From Enterobacter sp. 10-1 (GTDB taxonomy: Bacteria; Pseudomonadota; Gammaproteobacteria; Enterobacterales; Enterobacteriaceae), in the NCBI GenBank assembly GCA_002270295.1, contig NISF01000005.1, forward strand, positions 555 to 64,554: a stretch of DNA of 64,000 bases, read 5' to 3'. The position numbers were made by a program, and so were the translations under genes. This document shows positions 30,809 to 43,907 of the stretch, piece after piece. How positions within the stretch are numbered: the stretch's first letter is position 1; each line of letters opens with the position of its first letter. The notes beneath the pieces were generated by a model. It saw nothing but the letters and a program-made list of their open reading frames with translations, was not told the origin of the DNA and made no database searches.

Positions 30809-32638
30809 ATGTGTGGAATTGTTGGCGCAGTCGCGCAGCGTGATATTGCTGAAATCCTTCTCGAAGGTTTACGTCGTCTGGAATACCGTGGCTATGACTC
30901 TGCCGGTCTGGCAGTGGTTGATAACGAAGGACACATGTCCCGCGTTCGTCGGCTCGGTAAAGTACAGATGCTGGCTCAGGCGGTAGAAGAACAGCCGTTG
31001 CACGGCGGTACGGGGATTGCCCATACCCGCTGGGCGACCCACGGCGAACCGTCAGAGAGCAATGCGCATCCGCATGTTTCTGAACATATTGTGGTGGTCC
31101 ACAACGGCATCATCGAAAACCATGAACCGCTGCGCGAGCTGCTGCAGTCGCGTGGCTATATTTTTGTATCAGAGACTGATACGGAAGTGATTGCTCACCT
31201 GGTGCACTGGGAGCTGGAGCAGGGCGGAACCCTGCGGGAAGCCGTTCTGCGCGCCATCCCACAGCTGCGCGGCGCCTACGGTACCGTCATCATGGATACC
31301 CGCGATCCGGGCACCCTGCTGGCCGCTCGTTCAGGCAGCCCGCTGGTTATTGGTCTGGGGATGGGGGAGAACTTCATCGCCTCCGATCAGCTGGCGCTGC
31401 TGCCGGTGACCCGCCGCTTTATCTTCCTCGAAGAGGGCGATATTGCGGAAGTCTCCCGCCGCTCGGTGGTGGTATTTGATAAGTCAGGCGCGGAGGTTAA
31501 ACGCCCGGATATCGAATCCAACCTGCAATACGACGCGGGCGATAAGGGCATCTACCGCCACTACATGCAAAAAGAGATCTACGAGCAGCCGAACGCTATC
31601 AAGAACACCCTGACCGGGCGGATTAGCCACGGAGAAGTCGATCTGAGCGAACTGGGCGCCAACGCCAACGAGATGCTGTCTCAGGTTGAGCATATTCAGA
31701 TTGTCGCCTGCGGCACTTCGTATAACTCCGGGATGGTTTCTCGCTACTGGTTTGAAGCGCTGGCCGGCGTGCCTTGCGATGTCGAAATCGCCTCTGAATT
31801 CCGCTATCGCAAATCGGCAGTACGCCGCAACAGCCTGATGATCACTCTTTCCCAGTCCGGCGAAACGGCGGATACGCTGGCCGCCCTGCGCCTGTCGAAA
31901 GAGCTGGGATATCTTGGATCTCTGGCTATTTGCAACGTGCCAGGCTCATCGCTGGTTCGCGAGTCCGATCTGTCGCTGATGACCAAAGCGGGCACCGAAA
32001 TCGGCGTGGCTTCCACCAAAGCCTTCACCACTCAGCTGACCGTGCTGCTGATGCTGGTGGCGAAACTGGCGCGCCTGAAGGGCCAGGATGCGGCGATTGA
32101 GCACGATATCGTGCATGGTCTGCAGGCGTTACCGAGCCGAATCGAGCAGATGCTGTCGCAGGACAAGCGTATTGAAGCGCTGGCGGAAAGTTTCTCTGAT
32201 AAGCACCACGCGCTGTTCCTCGGCCGTGGCGATCAGTACCCTATTGCTCTTGAAGGGGCGCTGAAGCTGAAAGAGATCTCTTATATCCACGCGGAAGCCT
32301 ACGCTGCAGGCGAGCTGAAGCATGGTCCTCTGGCCCTGATTGACGCCGAGATGCCGGTTATTGTTGTCGCACCGAACAACGAACTGCTGGAGAAGCTCAA
32401 ATCCAACATCGAAGAAGTTCGCGCCCGCGGCGGCCAGCTGTACGTCTTTGCCGATGGGGATGCTGGCTTTAACAGCAGCGATAATATGCACATCATCCAG
32501 ATGCCGCATGTTGAAGAGGTGATTGCGCCAATCTTCTACACCGTCCCGCTGCAGCTGCTGGCCTATCACGTCGCGCTGATTAAAGGCACCGACGTTGACC
32601 AGCCGCGTAACCTCGCAAAATCGGTTACCGTAGAGTAA
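30809..32638 (+). CDS. glmS: Glutamine-fructose-6-phosphate aminotransferase (isomerising)
   Basis: A 609-residue enzyme: fructose 6-P + glutamine to glucosamine 6-P, the entry to amino-sugar synthesis. The N-terminal class II glutamine amidotransferase has the nucleophile Cys2 in MCGIVGA. Two SIS domains form the isomerase, ending LAKSVTVE. The start at 30809 is fixed by the need for Cys directly after Met; a longer in-frame start 60 bases upstream would bury it. The 3' end is the recognition region for Tn7 TnsD. Confidence 0.97.
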   Translation: MCGIVGAVAQRDIAEILLEGLRRLEYRGYDSAGLAVVDNEGHMSRVRRLGKVQMLAQAVEEQPLHGGTGIAHTRWATHGEPSESNAHPHVSEHIVVVHNGIIENHEPLRELLQSRGYIFVSETDTEVIAHLVHWELEQGGTLREAVLRAIPQLRGAYGTVIMDTRDPGTLLAARSGSPLVIGLGMGENFIASDQLALLPVTRRFIFLEEGDIAEVSRRSVVVFDKSGAEVKRPDIESNLQYDAGDKGIYRHYMQKEIYEQPNAIKNTLTGRISHGEVDLSELGANANEMLSQVEHIQIVACGTSYNSGMVSRYWFEALAGVPCDVEIASEFRYRKSAVRRNSLMITLSQSGETADTLAALRLSKELGYLGSLAICNVPGSSLVRESDLSLMTKAGTEIGVASTKAFTTQLTVLLMLVAKLARLKGQDAAIEHDIVHGLQALPSRIEQMLSQDKRIEALAESFSDKHHALFLGRGDQYPIALEGALKLKEISYIHAEAYAAGELKHGPLALIDAEMPVIVVAPNNELLEKLKSNIEEVRARGGQLYVFADGDAGFNSSDNMHIIQMPHVEEVIAPIFYTVPLQLLAYHVALIKGTDVDQPRNLAKSVTVE

Positions 32639-32666
32639 GGCGAATTTGCTGAAGCGATGCGCTTTC
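32603..32666 (+). other. Tn7 attachment region attTn7 (unoccupied)
   Basis: The last 36 bases of glmS are the TnsD-binding region in enterobacteria, and Tn7 inserts about 25 bp after the stop. No Tn7 end or transposition gene is present here; the sequence runs on to pstS. Confidence 0.7.
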
Positions 32667-32691
32667 GCAACTCGCGAGTCAGTTAAAACAT

Positions 32692-32726
32692 CCGGTGGGG
32701 CTGATGAAGCTCCCTGGATTTTTTTT
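32692..32726 (+). terminator. glmS terminator
   Basis: GGGGCT pairs with AGCTCC around GATGA, with partial outer pairing, followed by ATTTTTTTT. It lies about 60 bases after the glmS stop. Confidence 0.7.
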
Positions 32727-32790
32727 CCCTTGCCGTCTGCGGACGGAAAAGCGCGGACCCGCTTTGAATGGCGGTTAAATAAGCATGAAT

Positions 32791-32814
32791 GGCTGCCGGA
32801 TGGCGGCCTTTTTT
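32791..32814 (+). terminator. Second terminator downstream of glmS
   Basis: GGCTGCC and GGCGGCC form a 7-bp stem with one G-T pair, followed by TTTTTT. It is a back-up stop before the pst promoter. Confidence 0.75.
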
Positions 32815-33005
32815 GTCGGTTCGCTGGTCGCTTTTTCCGCATGAAGTAAAAAGGCGCGTCCCCTGGCTTTTATGACAACTGACCCGCTTTAGCGCTAAAT
32901 TTTCCTGTCATAAAAAGAAAATTTTTCCGTAAACTCATTGTCATTATTGTGATTAACTAAATGATTAAAATGGATTTTATTTACCATTATTCTGCGCATA
33001 ATTCC

Positions 33006-34151
<1,146 letters not shown>

Positions 34152-34163
34152 TACTTGTTATAC

Positions 34164-34196
34164 TTCGCGCTGCAGGCCATCTTGCTGCGGCGCGAA
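34164..34196 (+). other. Hairpin between pstS and pstC
   Basis: TTCGCGC and GCGCGAA bound a stem-loop shortly after the pstS stop. There is no strong U-run. It may stabilise the abundant pstS message over the transporter genes. Confidence 0.55.
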
Positions 34197-34273
34197 TTAT
34201 TTTGGGTATAGCATTACCTTTGTCTAACAGGTCAGTAATATAGCGGCCTTTCGGACCCGAACTTAAAGAGTAA

Positions 34274-36945
<2,672 letters not shown>

Positions 36946-36946
<1 letters not shown>

Positions 36947-37077
36947 TATGCTCCTCAGCTTTCAGGCTGTACCCGCGCTGGCTGCCTTTGCTCACCCCGG
37001 TTACGTAGCTGTATATCTACGCACCCGGGGATTTGCGCTGTTGCCGCCTCGCTATGGCCAGAAATCTTTTGGGCATC
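36946..37077. repeat. ERIC repeat between pstB and phoU
   Basis: This 130-bp segment matches the ERIC layout. It has GATATGCTCCTCAGCTTTCA at one end, the core CTCACCCCGGTTACGTAGC / GTATATCTACGCACCCGGGG, and ATCTTTTGGGCATC at the other end. It runs from the pstB stop to the phoU ribosome site, filling a gap that is much shorter in E. coli. Confidence 0.8.
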
Positions 37078-37087
37078 TGGAGGAACG

Positions 37088-37813
37088 ATGGATAACCTAA
37101 ATCTTAATAAACATATTTCCGGCCAGTTCAACGCTGAACTGGAGTATATCCGCACCCAGGTGATGACGATGGGTGGGCTGGTGGAGCAGCAGCTTTCTGA
37201 TGCGATCACCGCGATGCACAACCAGGACAGCGAGCTGGCAAAGCGCGTTATCGATGGTGATAAGCAGGTCAATATGATGGAAGTGGCCATTGATGAAGCC
37301 TGCGTGCGCATCATCGCCAAACGTCAGCCTACCGCCAGCGACCTGCGCTTAGTGATGGCGATTATCAAAACCATCGCCGAGCTGGAACGTATCGGTGATG
37401 TCGCGGATAAAATTTGCCGCACGGCGCTGGAGAAGTTTTCCCAGCAGCATCAGCCGCTGCTGGTGAGCCTGGAGTCTCTCGGCCGTCACACCGTGCAGAT
37501 GCTGCATGATGTGCTGGACGCCTTTGCGCGAATGGATCTGGACGAAGCCGTGCGTATCTATCGTGAAGATAAGAAAGTGGATCAGGAGTATGAAGGCATC
37601 GTGCGTCAGCTGATGACTTATATGATGGAAGATTCACGTACGATTCCTAGCGTGCTGACCGCCCTGTTCTGCGCCCGCTCTATTGAGCGCATCGGCGACC
37701 GCTGCCAGAACATCTGCGAATATATTTTCTACTTCGTTAAAGGCCAGGACTTCCGCCACGTTGGCGGCGACGAGCTGGACAAGCTGCTGGCGGGTAAAGA
37801 TCCGAAAGAGTAA
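37088..37813 (+). CDS. phoU: Phosphate signalling regulator PhoU
   Basis: A 241-residue all-helical protein with two PhoU repeats and E/DxxxD metal motifs. It links Pst transporter state to PhoR and keeps the Pho regulon off in high phosphate. It follows pstB through an inserted ERIC repeat. The ribosome site CTGGAGGAACG lies just outside the repeat. Confidence 0.97.
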   Translation: MDNLNLNKHISGQFNAELEYIRTQVMTMGGLVEQQLSDAITAMHNQDSELAKRVIDGDKQVNMMEVAIDEACVRIIAKRQPTASDLRLVMAIIKTIAELERIGDVADKICRTALEKFSQQHQPLLVSLESLGRHTVQMLHDVLDAFARMDLDEAVRIYREDKKVDQEYEGIVRQLMTYMMEDSRTIPSVLTALFCARSIERIGDRCQNICEYIFYFVKGQDFRHVGGDELDKLLAGKDPKE

Positions 37814-37822
37814 ACGACCGTT

Positions 37823-37895
37823 CCCCGGCCGCGCGACGCTGGCCGGGGTGACAGGATCTTGCGCAACCCAGGCCCGGCCGAGCGCAGCGATGCCG
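37823..37895. repeat. REP/PU-like palindromes after phoU
   Basis: CCCCGGCC (37823-37830) pairs with GGCCGGGG (37841-37848). A second imperfect GC-rich palindrome (CCCGGC...GCCGG) lies at about 37873-37895. The two inward-facing units between convergent phoU and yieH look like a small REP (BIME) pair. Confidence 0.55.
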
Positions 37896-37899
37896 GAGC

Positions 37900-38565
37900 T
37901 TAGCGGGTAATTTCCCAGCCCCGCGCTTTCCACAGCGCCGGAAGCTGCGCCAAATCGGTAAACATCGTCACTTTCGGATGCACGATCGGCAGGTTATGCG
38001 GATCGGCGCAGAAGTAGAACACCTCCATTCCGGCATCAATTCCCGACCGGGCGCCGGCGCTGGAGTCATCAATCAGAATGCAGTTTTCGACGTTAACGTT
38101 CATGGCCTTCGCCGCGTGGAACATCAGCGCCGGATCGGGCTTCCAGCGTTGAATATCGTAGCCGCTGTACAGCCTGTCGGGGAAATGGTGCAACATACCG
38201 GTTCTGCCGAGCGAGTGCTGCATTTTGCTGACCGGGCCGTTCGAGACCACGCACAGGGGAACCGTCACCGCATCCAGCAGGGCTTCAGCGCCGGCGATAG
38301 CCTCCAGCTCTGAATCAAACAGGCGCGCCACCTCGTCGCGATAGACCGGTTCAAGCATCGCCTTTTGCAGGCTGACGCCGTACTCCTCATTTATGGTATC
38401 GATGATCTCGTAGAGCTTTACGCCTTTGAAGCGCTTAAAGATCTCTTCTAAATCCAGCGTAATGCCGAACTCTTTGAACATGTGAACATAGGCGCGGGAA
38501 CAGATCACTTCACTGTCGACCAGCGTGCCGTCACAGTCGAAAAACAGGGCTTCTATTTGGGACAT
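37900..38565 (-). CDS. yieH: HAD-family phosphatase YieH (6-phosphogluconate phosphatase)
   Basis: A 221-residue haloacid-dehalogenase phosphatase. Motif I is FFDCDGTLVDSE, with nucleophile Asp10 and acid Asp12; VSNGP and DDSSAG represent motifs II and IV. E. coli YieH dephosphorylates 6-phosphogluconate. It is divergent from adeP and converges with phoU, where E. coli has the bgl region between. Confidence 0.92.
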   Translation of the reverse strand: MSQIEALFFDCDGTLVDSEVICSRAYVHMFKEFGITLDLEEIFKRFKGVKLYEIIDTINEEYGVSLQKAMLEPVYRDEVARLFDSELEAIAGAEALLDAVTVPLCVVSNGPVSKMQHSLGRTGMLHHFPDRLYSGYDIQRWKPDPALMFHAAKAMNVNVENCILIDDSSAGARSGIDAGMEVFYFCADPHNLPIVHPKVTMFTDLAQLPALWKARGWEITR

Positions 38566-38615
38566 GCTGTTTCCATTTTAACAAGTTTAACGTTTTCGTA
38601 ATGCCGATTTGCGGG

Positions 38616-38631
38616 ACGCAATCGTTGCCGT
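38616..38631 (+). promoter_or_regulatory. PurR box upstream of adeP
   Basis: ACGCAATCGTTGCCGT agrees with the PurR consensus ANGCAANCGNTTNCNT at all but one defined position. A weaker half-match lies at 38584-38599. It sits about 100 bp upstream of the adenine permease gene, consistent with purine repression. Confidence 0.65.
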
Positions 38632-38734
38632 ATAAGCAAAAGCAATGAAAAAAAATTAACACACAACTGCACCAGGTGTCGCATTTTGGTATAGGATAGC
38701 CTCGAATTTTCCCTCCTTTGTTCGGAAACCGATA

Positions 38735-40072
38735 ATGAGTCAACAACAAACCAGCCAGTCTTCTGGCCAGGGTCTGCTGGAGCGCGTGTTCAAGCTGCGT
38801 GAACATGGCACGACGGCACGCACCGAAGCGATCGCAGGTTTCACCACCTTCCTGACGATGGTCTACATTGTTTTCGTTAACCCACAAATTCTCGGCGTGG
38901 CGGGTATGGATACCAGCGCTGTGTTTGTGACGACCTGTCTGATCGCGGCATTCGGCAGTATTATGATGGGGCTGTTTGCTAACCTGCCCGTCGCCCTGGC
39001 ACCGGCAATGGGCCTCAACGCCTTCTTTGCTTTTGTGGTGGTTCAGGCAATGGGCCTGCCGTGGCAGGTGGGGATGGGGGCTATTTTCTGGGGGGCCGTT
39101 GGCCTGCTGCTGCTGACGATTTTCCGCGTACGCTACTGGATGATTGCCAATATTCCGGTAAGCCTGCGCGTGGGGATCACCAGCGGGATTGGCCTGTTCA
39201 TCGGTATGATGGGGCTGAAAAATGCGGGCGTAATTGTTGCCAACCAGGACACGCTGGTCAGCATCGGTAACCTGACGTCCCACAGCGTGCTGCTGGGGAT
39301 CCTTGGCTTCTTTATCATCGCCATTCTGGCGTCGCGTAACATCCACGCGGCGGTACTGGTTTCTATCGTGGTGACAACGCTGCTGGGCTGGATGCTGGGT
39401 GATGTTCACTACACCGGCATTGTTTCTGCGCCGCCGAGCGTGATGACGGTTGTGGGTCATGTCGATTTAGCCGGTTCGTTTAATCTTGGCCTGGCCGGCG
39501 TTATCTTCTCCTTTATGCTGGTAAACCTGTTTGACTCCTCCGGCACCTTGATTGGGGTGACGGATAAAGCCGGCCTTGCTGATGAGAAAGGTAAATTCCC
39601 GCGCATGAAGCAGGCGCTGTTTGTGGACAGTATCTCCTCCGTAGCGGGTTCCTTTATCGGCACCTCGTCGGTCACGGCCTATATCGAATCCTCCTCCGGC
39701 GTCTCCGTCGGCGGACGTACCGGCCTGACGGCAGTCGTTGTCGGCATTCTGTTCCTGCTGGTTATTTTCCTGTCGCCGCTGGCGGGAATGGTGCCAGCCT
39801 ACGCTGCCGCTGGCGCGTTAATTTACGTCGGCGTGCTGATGACATCCAGCCTGTCGCGGGTGAAGTGGGACGATCTGACGGAAGCGGTACCGGCGTTCAT
39901 TACCGCGGTCATGATGCCGTTTAGCTTCTCTATCACCGAAGGTATCGCCCTCGGCTTTATCTCCTACTGCGTGATGAAGATTGGTACCGGCCGCCTGCGC
40001 GACCTCAGCCCGTGCGTAATCATCGTATCACTGCTGTTCGTGCTGAAAATTGTGTTTATCGACGCCCACTGA
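38735..40072 (+). CDS. adeP: Adenine permease AdeP (PurP/YieG)
   Basis: A 445-residue polytopic transporter of the NCS2-like AzgA subgroup importing adenine with protons. It carries GFTTFLTMVYIVFVNP and ALAPAMGLNAFFAF, characteristic of this group, and has the E. coli length. It is divergent from yieH, with a PurR box upstream, and ends at a hairpin shared with yieF. Confidence 0.95.
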   Translation: MSQQQTSQSSGQGLLERVFKLREHGTTARTEAIAGFTTFLTMVYIVFVNPQILGVAGMDTSAVFVTTCLIAAFGSIMMGLFANLPVALAPAMGLNAFFAFVVVQAMGLPWQVGMGAIFWGAVGLLLLTIFRVRYWMIANIPVSLRVGITSGIGLFIGMMGLKNAGVIVANQDTLVSIGNLTSHSVLLGILGFFIIAILASRNIHAAVLVSIVVTTLLGWMLGDVHYTGIVSAPPSVMTVVGHVDLAGSFNLGLAGVIFSFMLVNLFDSSGTLIGVTDKAGLADEKGKFPRMKQALFVDSISSVAGSFIGTSSVTAYIESSSGVSVGGRTGLTAVVVGILFLLVIFLSPLAGMVPAYAAAGALIYVGVLMTSSLSRVKWDDLTEAVPAFITAVMMPFSFSITEGIALGFISYCVMKIGTGRLRDLSPCVIIVSLLFVLKIVFIDAH

Positions 40073-40086
40073 TTTGCCCGCACGAA

Positions 40087-40110
40087 GCCCTCTCCCAAAA
40101 GGGAGAGGGC
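40087..40110. terminator. Convergent hairpin between adeP and yieF
   Basis: GCCCTCTCCC and GGGAGAGGGC form a 10-bp stem with an AAAA loop. Neither side has a long T-run, yet its place between two convergent genes suits a bidirectional stop or 3' end stabiliser. Confidence 0.6.
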
Positions 40111-40116
40111 TGTCAC

Positions 40117-40683
40117 TTAGGCTTTAACGCGCTGAATATAATCGCCAAAGGCGCTCAGCTGTCCGCTGAGATGATCGAGCGTGCTTTGATCGACCACCAC
40201 TCCCGACTGCGGGTCCACCTTGTTCTGAATAACCCCACCCATAAACTCAGGCTTGTTCATCACCATCGCGTCGAGGAACACCAGAATCTGCCGCAGGTGA
40301 TACTGGCAGCGCGCGCCGCCGATAGCGCCCATCGAGCTGGTTTGGATCAATACGGGTTTACCCGAGAGCGGCTGTTCAGGCAGGCGAGATAGCCAGTCAA
40401 TCGCATTTTTCAGGCCGCCGGGAACCGAGTAGTTATATTCCGGCGTCACGATGACCACGCCATCCGCTTCGCGAATCTGCCGCGCGATATCCTGCACGCT
40501 TTGTGGGAATCCCTCTTCCTGCTGGAGATCCGCATCGTATAGCGGAATGTTGCCAATCGACGGCAGCGCCGAGATTGCCATGCCCGCAGGGGCGATAGCT
40601 GGCAGGGTGCGTGCGACCATGCCATTAAACGACTCTTTGCGCAGACTTCCGAGTAACGTAACAACTTTCAACGTATCAGACAT
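40117..40683 (-). CDS. yieF: NAD(P)H-dependent FMN reductase YieF (ChrR)
   Basis: A 188-residue flavodoxin-fold quinone and chromate reductase. The FMN phosphate loop GSLRKESFN is at 12-20, and PEYNYSVPGGLKNAIDWLSR is the second flavin-binding block. It lies 37 bases after yieE and is probably cotranscribed with it. It reduces quinones by two electrons, limiting oxidative stress. Confidence 0.94.
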   Translation of the reverse strand: MSDTLKVVTLLGSLRKESFNGMVARTLPAIAPAGMAISALPSIGNIPLYDADLQQEEGFPQSVQDIARQIREADGVVIVTPEYNYSVPGGLKNAIDWLSRLPEQPLSGKPVLIQTSSMGAIGGARCQYHLRQILVFLDAMVMNKPEFMGGVIQNKVDPQSGVVVDQSTLDHLSGQLSAFGDYIQRVKA

Positions 40684-40720
40684 GATTGCTCCTTTGCATC
40701 ATGATGGCCGGACGGACCGG

Positions 40721-41458
40721 TCAGTTGAGGGAGAATGCTTTTTCCACCGGCAGGCTGGTAAAGCGCATCAGGCGGGCTGAGGGCTCTTTCGCGCGTACCT
40801 GTGCGTTCGGCAGGCTACGCCAGCCGTCGCTGCTCGTGTACTCCCAGACTTTAAGCTGGCCGAGACCCGGAGTGGCGGCGATGGACCAGACCAGCACCGT
40901 CTCGGCGTCGCAGAGCGCCTCTATGGGCTGCATGTTGGCGGTACGCAGCCGACCTGAGCCTGGAAGCAGCTGCAGGCGCACGGGCGCTTCGCCGGTGAGC
41001 TTGAGGACGCTGCGGCGCAGCGCGACCAGCTGGGCGCGTGCTTCATCAGGATCGTGCTGGTTGTTAATCCATAGATTTTCGTTGCTGTTGAAAACATACC
41101 GATTGGCGTCGTGCAGCGGATGCACGCCGCGCGAAGCGTGCTGCAGCTCCATGTCCAGGCCGCAGTCGCCTTCCGTTGTCAGCGTGACGCCAACGATATT
41201 TCCGGCATACGAAATGGAAAAGCGGGGAAGATGGCGGTCGCGAAAGACGGGCCTGCCGTCGGCTTCTCTGATGATTTCGGGGAGCTCGCTAATGCCGTAC
41301 AGCATAAACAGCAGCTCTGCGAGCAGCGACCGCGATGCGCGGTAGCGGGTCTGTCGGTACTCCGGCAAACTTTGGGCGGTTTGATGACAGGCCGCCGACA
41401 GGCGTGTCGATAGCGGCTCCCTTGCGCTCAGTATCCCTCTTGCAAAATGCGTTGCCAT
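40721..41458 (-). CDS. yieE: Putative 4'-phosphopantetheinyl transferase family protein YieE
   Basis: A 245-residue protein resembling E. coli YieE over its whole length (opening MATHFARGIL). GLDMEL and the FSISYAGN segment match the P-Pant transferase pattern. The carrier-protein substrate is unknown. Transcribed ahead of yieF. Confidence 0.85.
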   Translation of the reverse strand: MATHFARGILSAREPLSTRLSAACHQTAQSLPEYRQTRYRASRSLLAELLFMLYGISELPEIIREADGRPVFRDRHLPRFSISYAGNIVGVTLTTEGDCGLDMELQHASRGVHPLHDANRYVFNSNENLWINNQHDPDEARAQLVALRRSVLKLTGEAPVRLQLLPGSGRLRTANMQPIEALCDAETVLVWSIAATPGLGQLKVWEYTSSDGWRSLPNAQVRAKEPSARLMRFTSLPVEKAFSLN

Positions 41459-41615
41459 TCGTCGCTCCGTGATTAATGGTCAGAGATAAAAATTGAGAAT
41501 TACATTATCGCCTGGAATTGATAGGTTTTAATGCGGAAATCATCCCTTGAAAAGGGGATTATGTGAATTTTACAAATTCTTGCGTAACAAAGAGAGGGGG
41601 ATACGGATAACAGCG

Positions 41616-42575
41616 CTACAGCGGGTCCGTATAGAGTCGTTTCAGGGCTTCCCTGAGCCAGACGATTTTTGGGTTGTAGCTGTTGCGCTTATGCCACAGC
41701 AGGACGAAAGGCACCCTGACTTTTTCCAGCAGCTGGGGCTCCAGAGGGAGAAGGCGGGACACCAGCGGCAGCTGGTGCTGGCGGTTATAGTGGTGGCAGT
41801 AGCGCGGTGCCGTCGCCAGCATGTGGTGATCCGGCTGAGCGGCCATAAACAGCGATTGCTCAAAGCCAGGCAGGGTCAGGGCGACGGTGCGCTTGTGTCC
41901 CAAATCGTGCAGAACCTCATCCAGCGCCCAGGTATCGATCTGCTCCCAGCTGATATTGATATGCGGGTAGCGTAAAAAGGTCTCCAGATTCCACTCTTCG
42001 CTGAGGGCCGGATGATCCGCGCGCAGCCACACCTGCGGCAGATCGGTAAACAGCACCTCAAAATCGATATACCACGGCAGCTGGCTCAGCTGTTCGCGTG
42101 AACGCGGGTGCGTTTCCCGCCCGCAAAATCCAATATCAACCTCGCCGCGAATAATGGCATCCAGCGAATCATAGTCCCAGCTGCGCAGGCGGATCAGCGC
42201 CTGGGGATAGCGCTGGTAGATCTGCCGGGCAAGGGTATCAAACAGGATCATCATGAGCGGCATTTCCGCCGCCAGTTCGAACTTCAGACCGCTGGGCATG
42301 GCGTGATGCGGCTTATCCAGGATCTGGTTGCCCATCTGCATCCAGTCCGCCAGATCCTGCTCCATGCTGGTCATCAGCGGGGTGGGCGTCAGGCCGAGGG
42401 GCGTTTTAACGAATAGCGGATCGTCGAACCAGGCGCGGAGTTTGGCCAGCGACTTGCTCACCGCCGACGGCGAAACGTTCATTCGTTTCGCCGTGCGGGT
42501 GACGCTGAGCTCCTGGGTTAAGAGCTGCAGGCAGAGTAATAAATTAAGATCGAGACTCGACAGGGGTTTCTTCAT
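41616..42575 (-). CDS. yidZ: LysR-family regulator YidZ
   Basis: A 319-residue LysR-type regulator with an N-terminal helix-turn-helix (about 8-65, [24 protein letters not shown]) and a periplasmic-binding-like effector domain. E. coli YidZ has been linked to anaerobic nitric oxide protection. The start at 42575 ([14 protein letters not shown]) gives the E. coli length; the frame is open 36 bases further upstream. Its first 32 bases overlap the mdtL 3' end. Confidence 0.92.
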   Translation of the reverse strand: MKKPLSSLDLNLLLCLQLLTQELSVTRTAKRMNVSPSAVSKSLAKLRAWFDDPLFVKTPLGLTPTPLMTSMEQDLADWMQMGNQILDKPHHAMPSGLKFELAAEMPLMMILFDTLARQIYQRYPQALIRLRSWDYDSLDAIIRGEVDIGFCGRETHPRSREQLSQLPWYIDFEVLFTDLPQVWLRADHPALSEEWNLETFLRYPHINISWEQIDTWALDEVLHDLGHKRTVALTLPGFEQSLFMAAQPDHHMLATAPRYCHHYNRQHQLPLVSRLLPLEPQLLEKVRVPFVLLWHKRNSYNPKIVWLREALKRLYTDPL

Positions 42576-43728
42576 AAGTTTGCGCGGCCCGTGCGGGGGC
42601 AGCGGCCACAATCAGCACAATGCTGACTATGCTACAGCCAATGAGGATCCCGATCAGCATATTCATTGCGCTTAAGCCAACGATAGCGGCCAGCCAAATC
42701 CATAGCGAAGAGCCGCAGACCTGAGCGATACCCAGCGCGGAGCTGGCGACGCCGGCGCGCAGGGTAAACGGCCCCAGCGCCTGGCTCATTGCCACGCCGA
42801 AGCCGACGGAGAAGCCCGCGCAGATCAGCGCCAGGCCCAGCATGGTCACCGTTTGGCTGGTGGCGAGGCTGAGCAGCGCCCCGGCGATAAAGAACATCAC
42901 CTGCGAGGTTAGCATCAGGGTGCGCGGCTTAAACAGGGTGAGCGCAAAGGGCGTGGAGAACGACACAGCCATGCTAATCAGCGCCATGAGGGCCATCGCC
43001 ATCGAATATTTGCCGCGGTCGAAGCCCATCTCCTCCATCATCAGAACCGGCGAGACGTTCACGTAGGTCAGGATGGCGGTCACGCTGAGGGTGGTAATGA
43101 CTACCCGGCTGAGGAAAAAGCGGTTCAGCAGCGACTCGGAGCCGGCAGGTTGCTGAGCCGACTCGCCTGGCAGCGCGGTCGGCCGCGTCTCCCGCAGCAC
43201 GAAGATCGAAAGCAGACCGACCATCACGCCCATGCCGGTCATGGTGTAGAACAGGCTTTGCCACGGGTACCTAAGCATAATCAGATGACCCAGTACCGGA
43301 GCCAGCACCGGGATAATGCAGGTAATGCCGTTGAGGAGCGATAGCACCTTGGCGCGCCGCCGGTCATCGAGGGTGTCGCGCAGCACCGCAAAGGCCACCA
43401 CGTAGCAGCTCCCGGCGCCGATGCCCTGAATAAAGCGTCCGATCAGGAAAAGGGTGCTGGTATGCGCCAGCGAACAAAGAAGGGAGGCCAGAATAAAGAT
43501 AAAGGCACCAAATACGGCGACCGGTTTGCGTCCGGACTTATCGGCAATGCGCCCGGCAAACAGCATTGCGGTGGCCATACCCGCCAGGTAGACCGAGAAC
43601 GCGATATGCAGCTGCGCCTCGCTGGCCCCCAGATCCTGCGCAATTCTCGGCAGACCGACCAGGTACATATCAATGCCGGATGGATAGAGCAAAACCAGCG
43701 CAAAACCACAGATCAGAAAGCGTGCCAT
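42544..43728 (-). CDS. mdtL: MFS multidrug efflux transporter MdtL
   Basis: A 394-residue DHA1-type drug:H+ antiporter with twelve helices. [21 protein letters not shown] is motif A, and [14 protein letters not shown] is the following conserved helix. In E. coli mdtL confers chloramphenicol tolerance when overexpressed. It overlaps yidZ by 32 bases, suggesting cotranscription. E. coli has the tna operon between it and mnmE; here the gap is only 179 bp. Confidence 0.94.
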   Translation of the reverse strand: MARFLICGFALVLLYPSGIDMYLVGLPRIAQDLGASEAQLHIAFSVYLAGMATAMLFAGRIADKSGRKPVAVFGAFIFILASLLCSLAHTSTLFLIGRFIQGIGAGSCYVVAFAVLRDTLDDRRRAKVLSLLNGITCIIPVLAPVLGHLIMLRYPWQSLFYTMTGMGVMVGLLSIFVLRETRPTALPGESAQQPAGSESLLNRFFLSRVVITTLSVTAILTYVNVSPVLMMEEMGFDRGKYSMAMALMALISMAVSFSTPFALTLFKPRTLMLTSQVMFFIAGALLSLATSQTVTMLGLALICAGFSVGFGVAMSQALGPFTLRAGVASSALGIAQVCGSSLWIWLAAIVGLSAMNMLIGILIGCSIVSIVLIVAAAPARAAQTYEETPVESRS

Positions 43729-43840
43729 AGAACCCCTCGCGATAATAGTGCCGTACAGAGTAATGGTGAATGCGTGCCAGTACGAGTTGCCATTTGGACA
43801 ACAATGATTTCCTGGGAGGAAAAACGGGGGGCTAATAAGT

Positions 43841-43874
43841 AAAAACCCGCATTAACAGCCGGTTAATGCGGGTT
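43841..43874 (-). terminator. mnmE terminator
   Basis: AACCCGCATTAAC and GTTAATGCGGGTT form a perfect 13-bp stem with a 5-base loop, followed on the minus strand by TTTTT. It separates mnmE from mdtL. Confidence 0.9.
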
Positions 43875-43907
43875 AGTGAACGTTTACGCACGACTACGGA
43901 CTAAACG

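Noticed and set aside
38531-39460. 309-codon frame opposite adeP
   Set aside because: Hydrophilic His/Asn-rich translation typical of the strand opposite a permease; it also crosses the adeP promoter.
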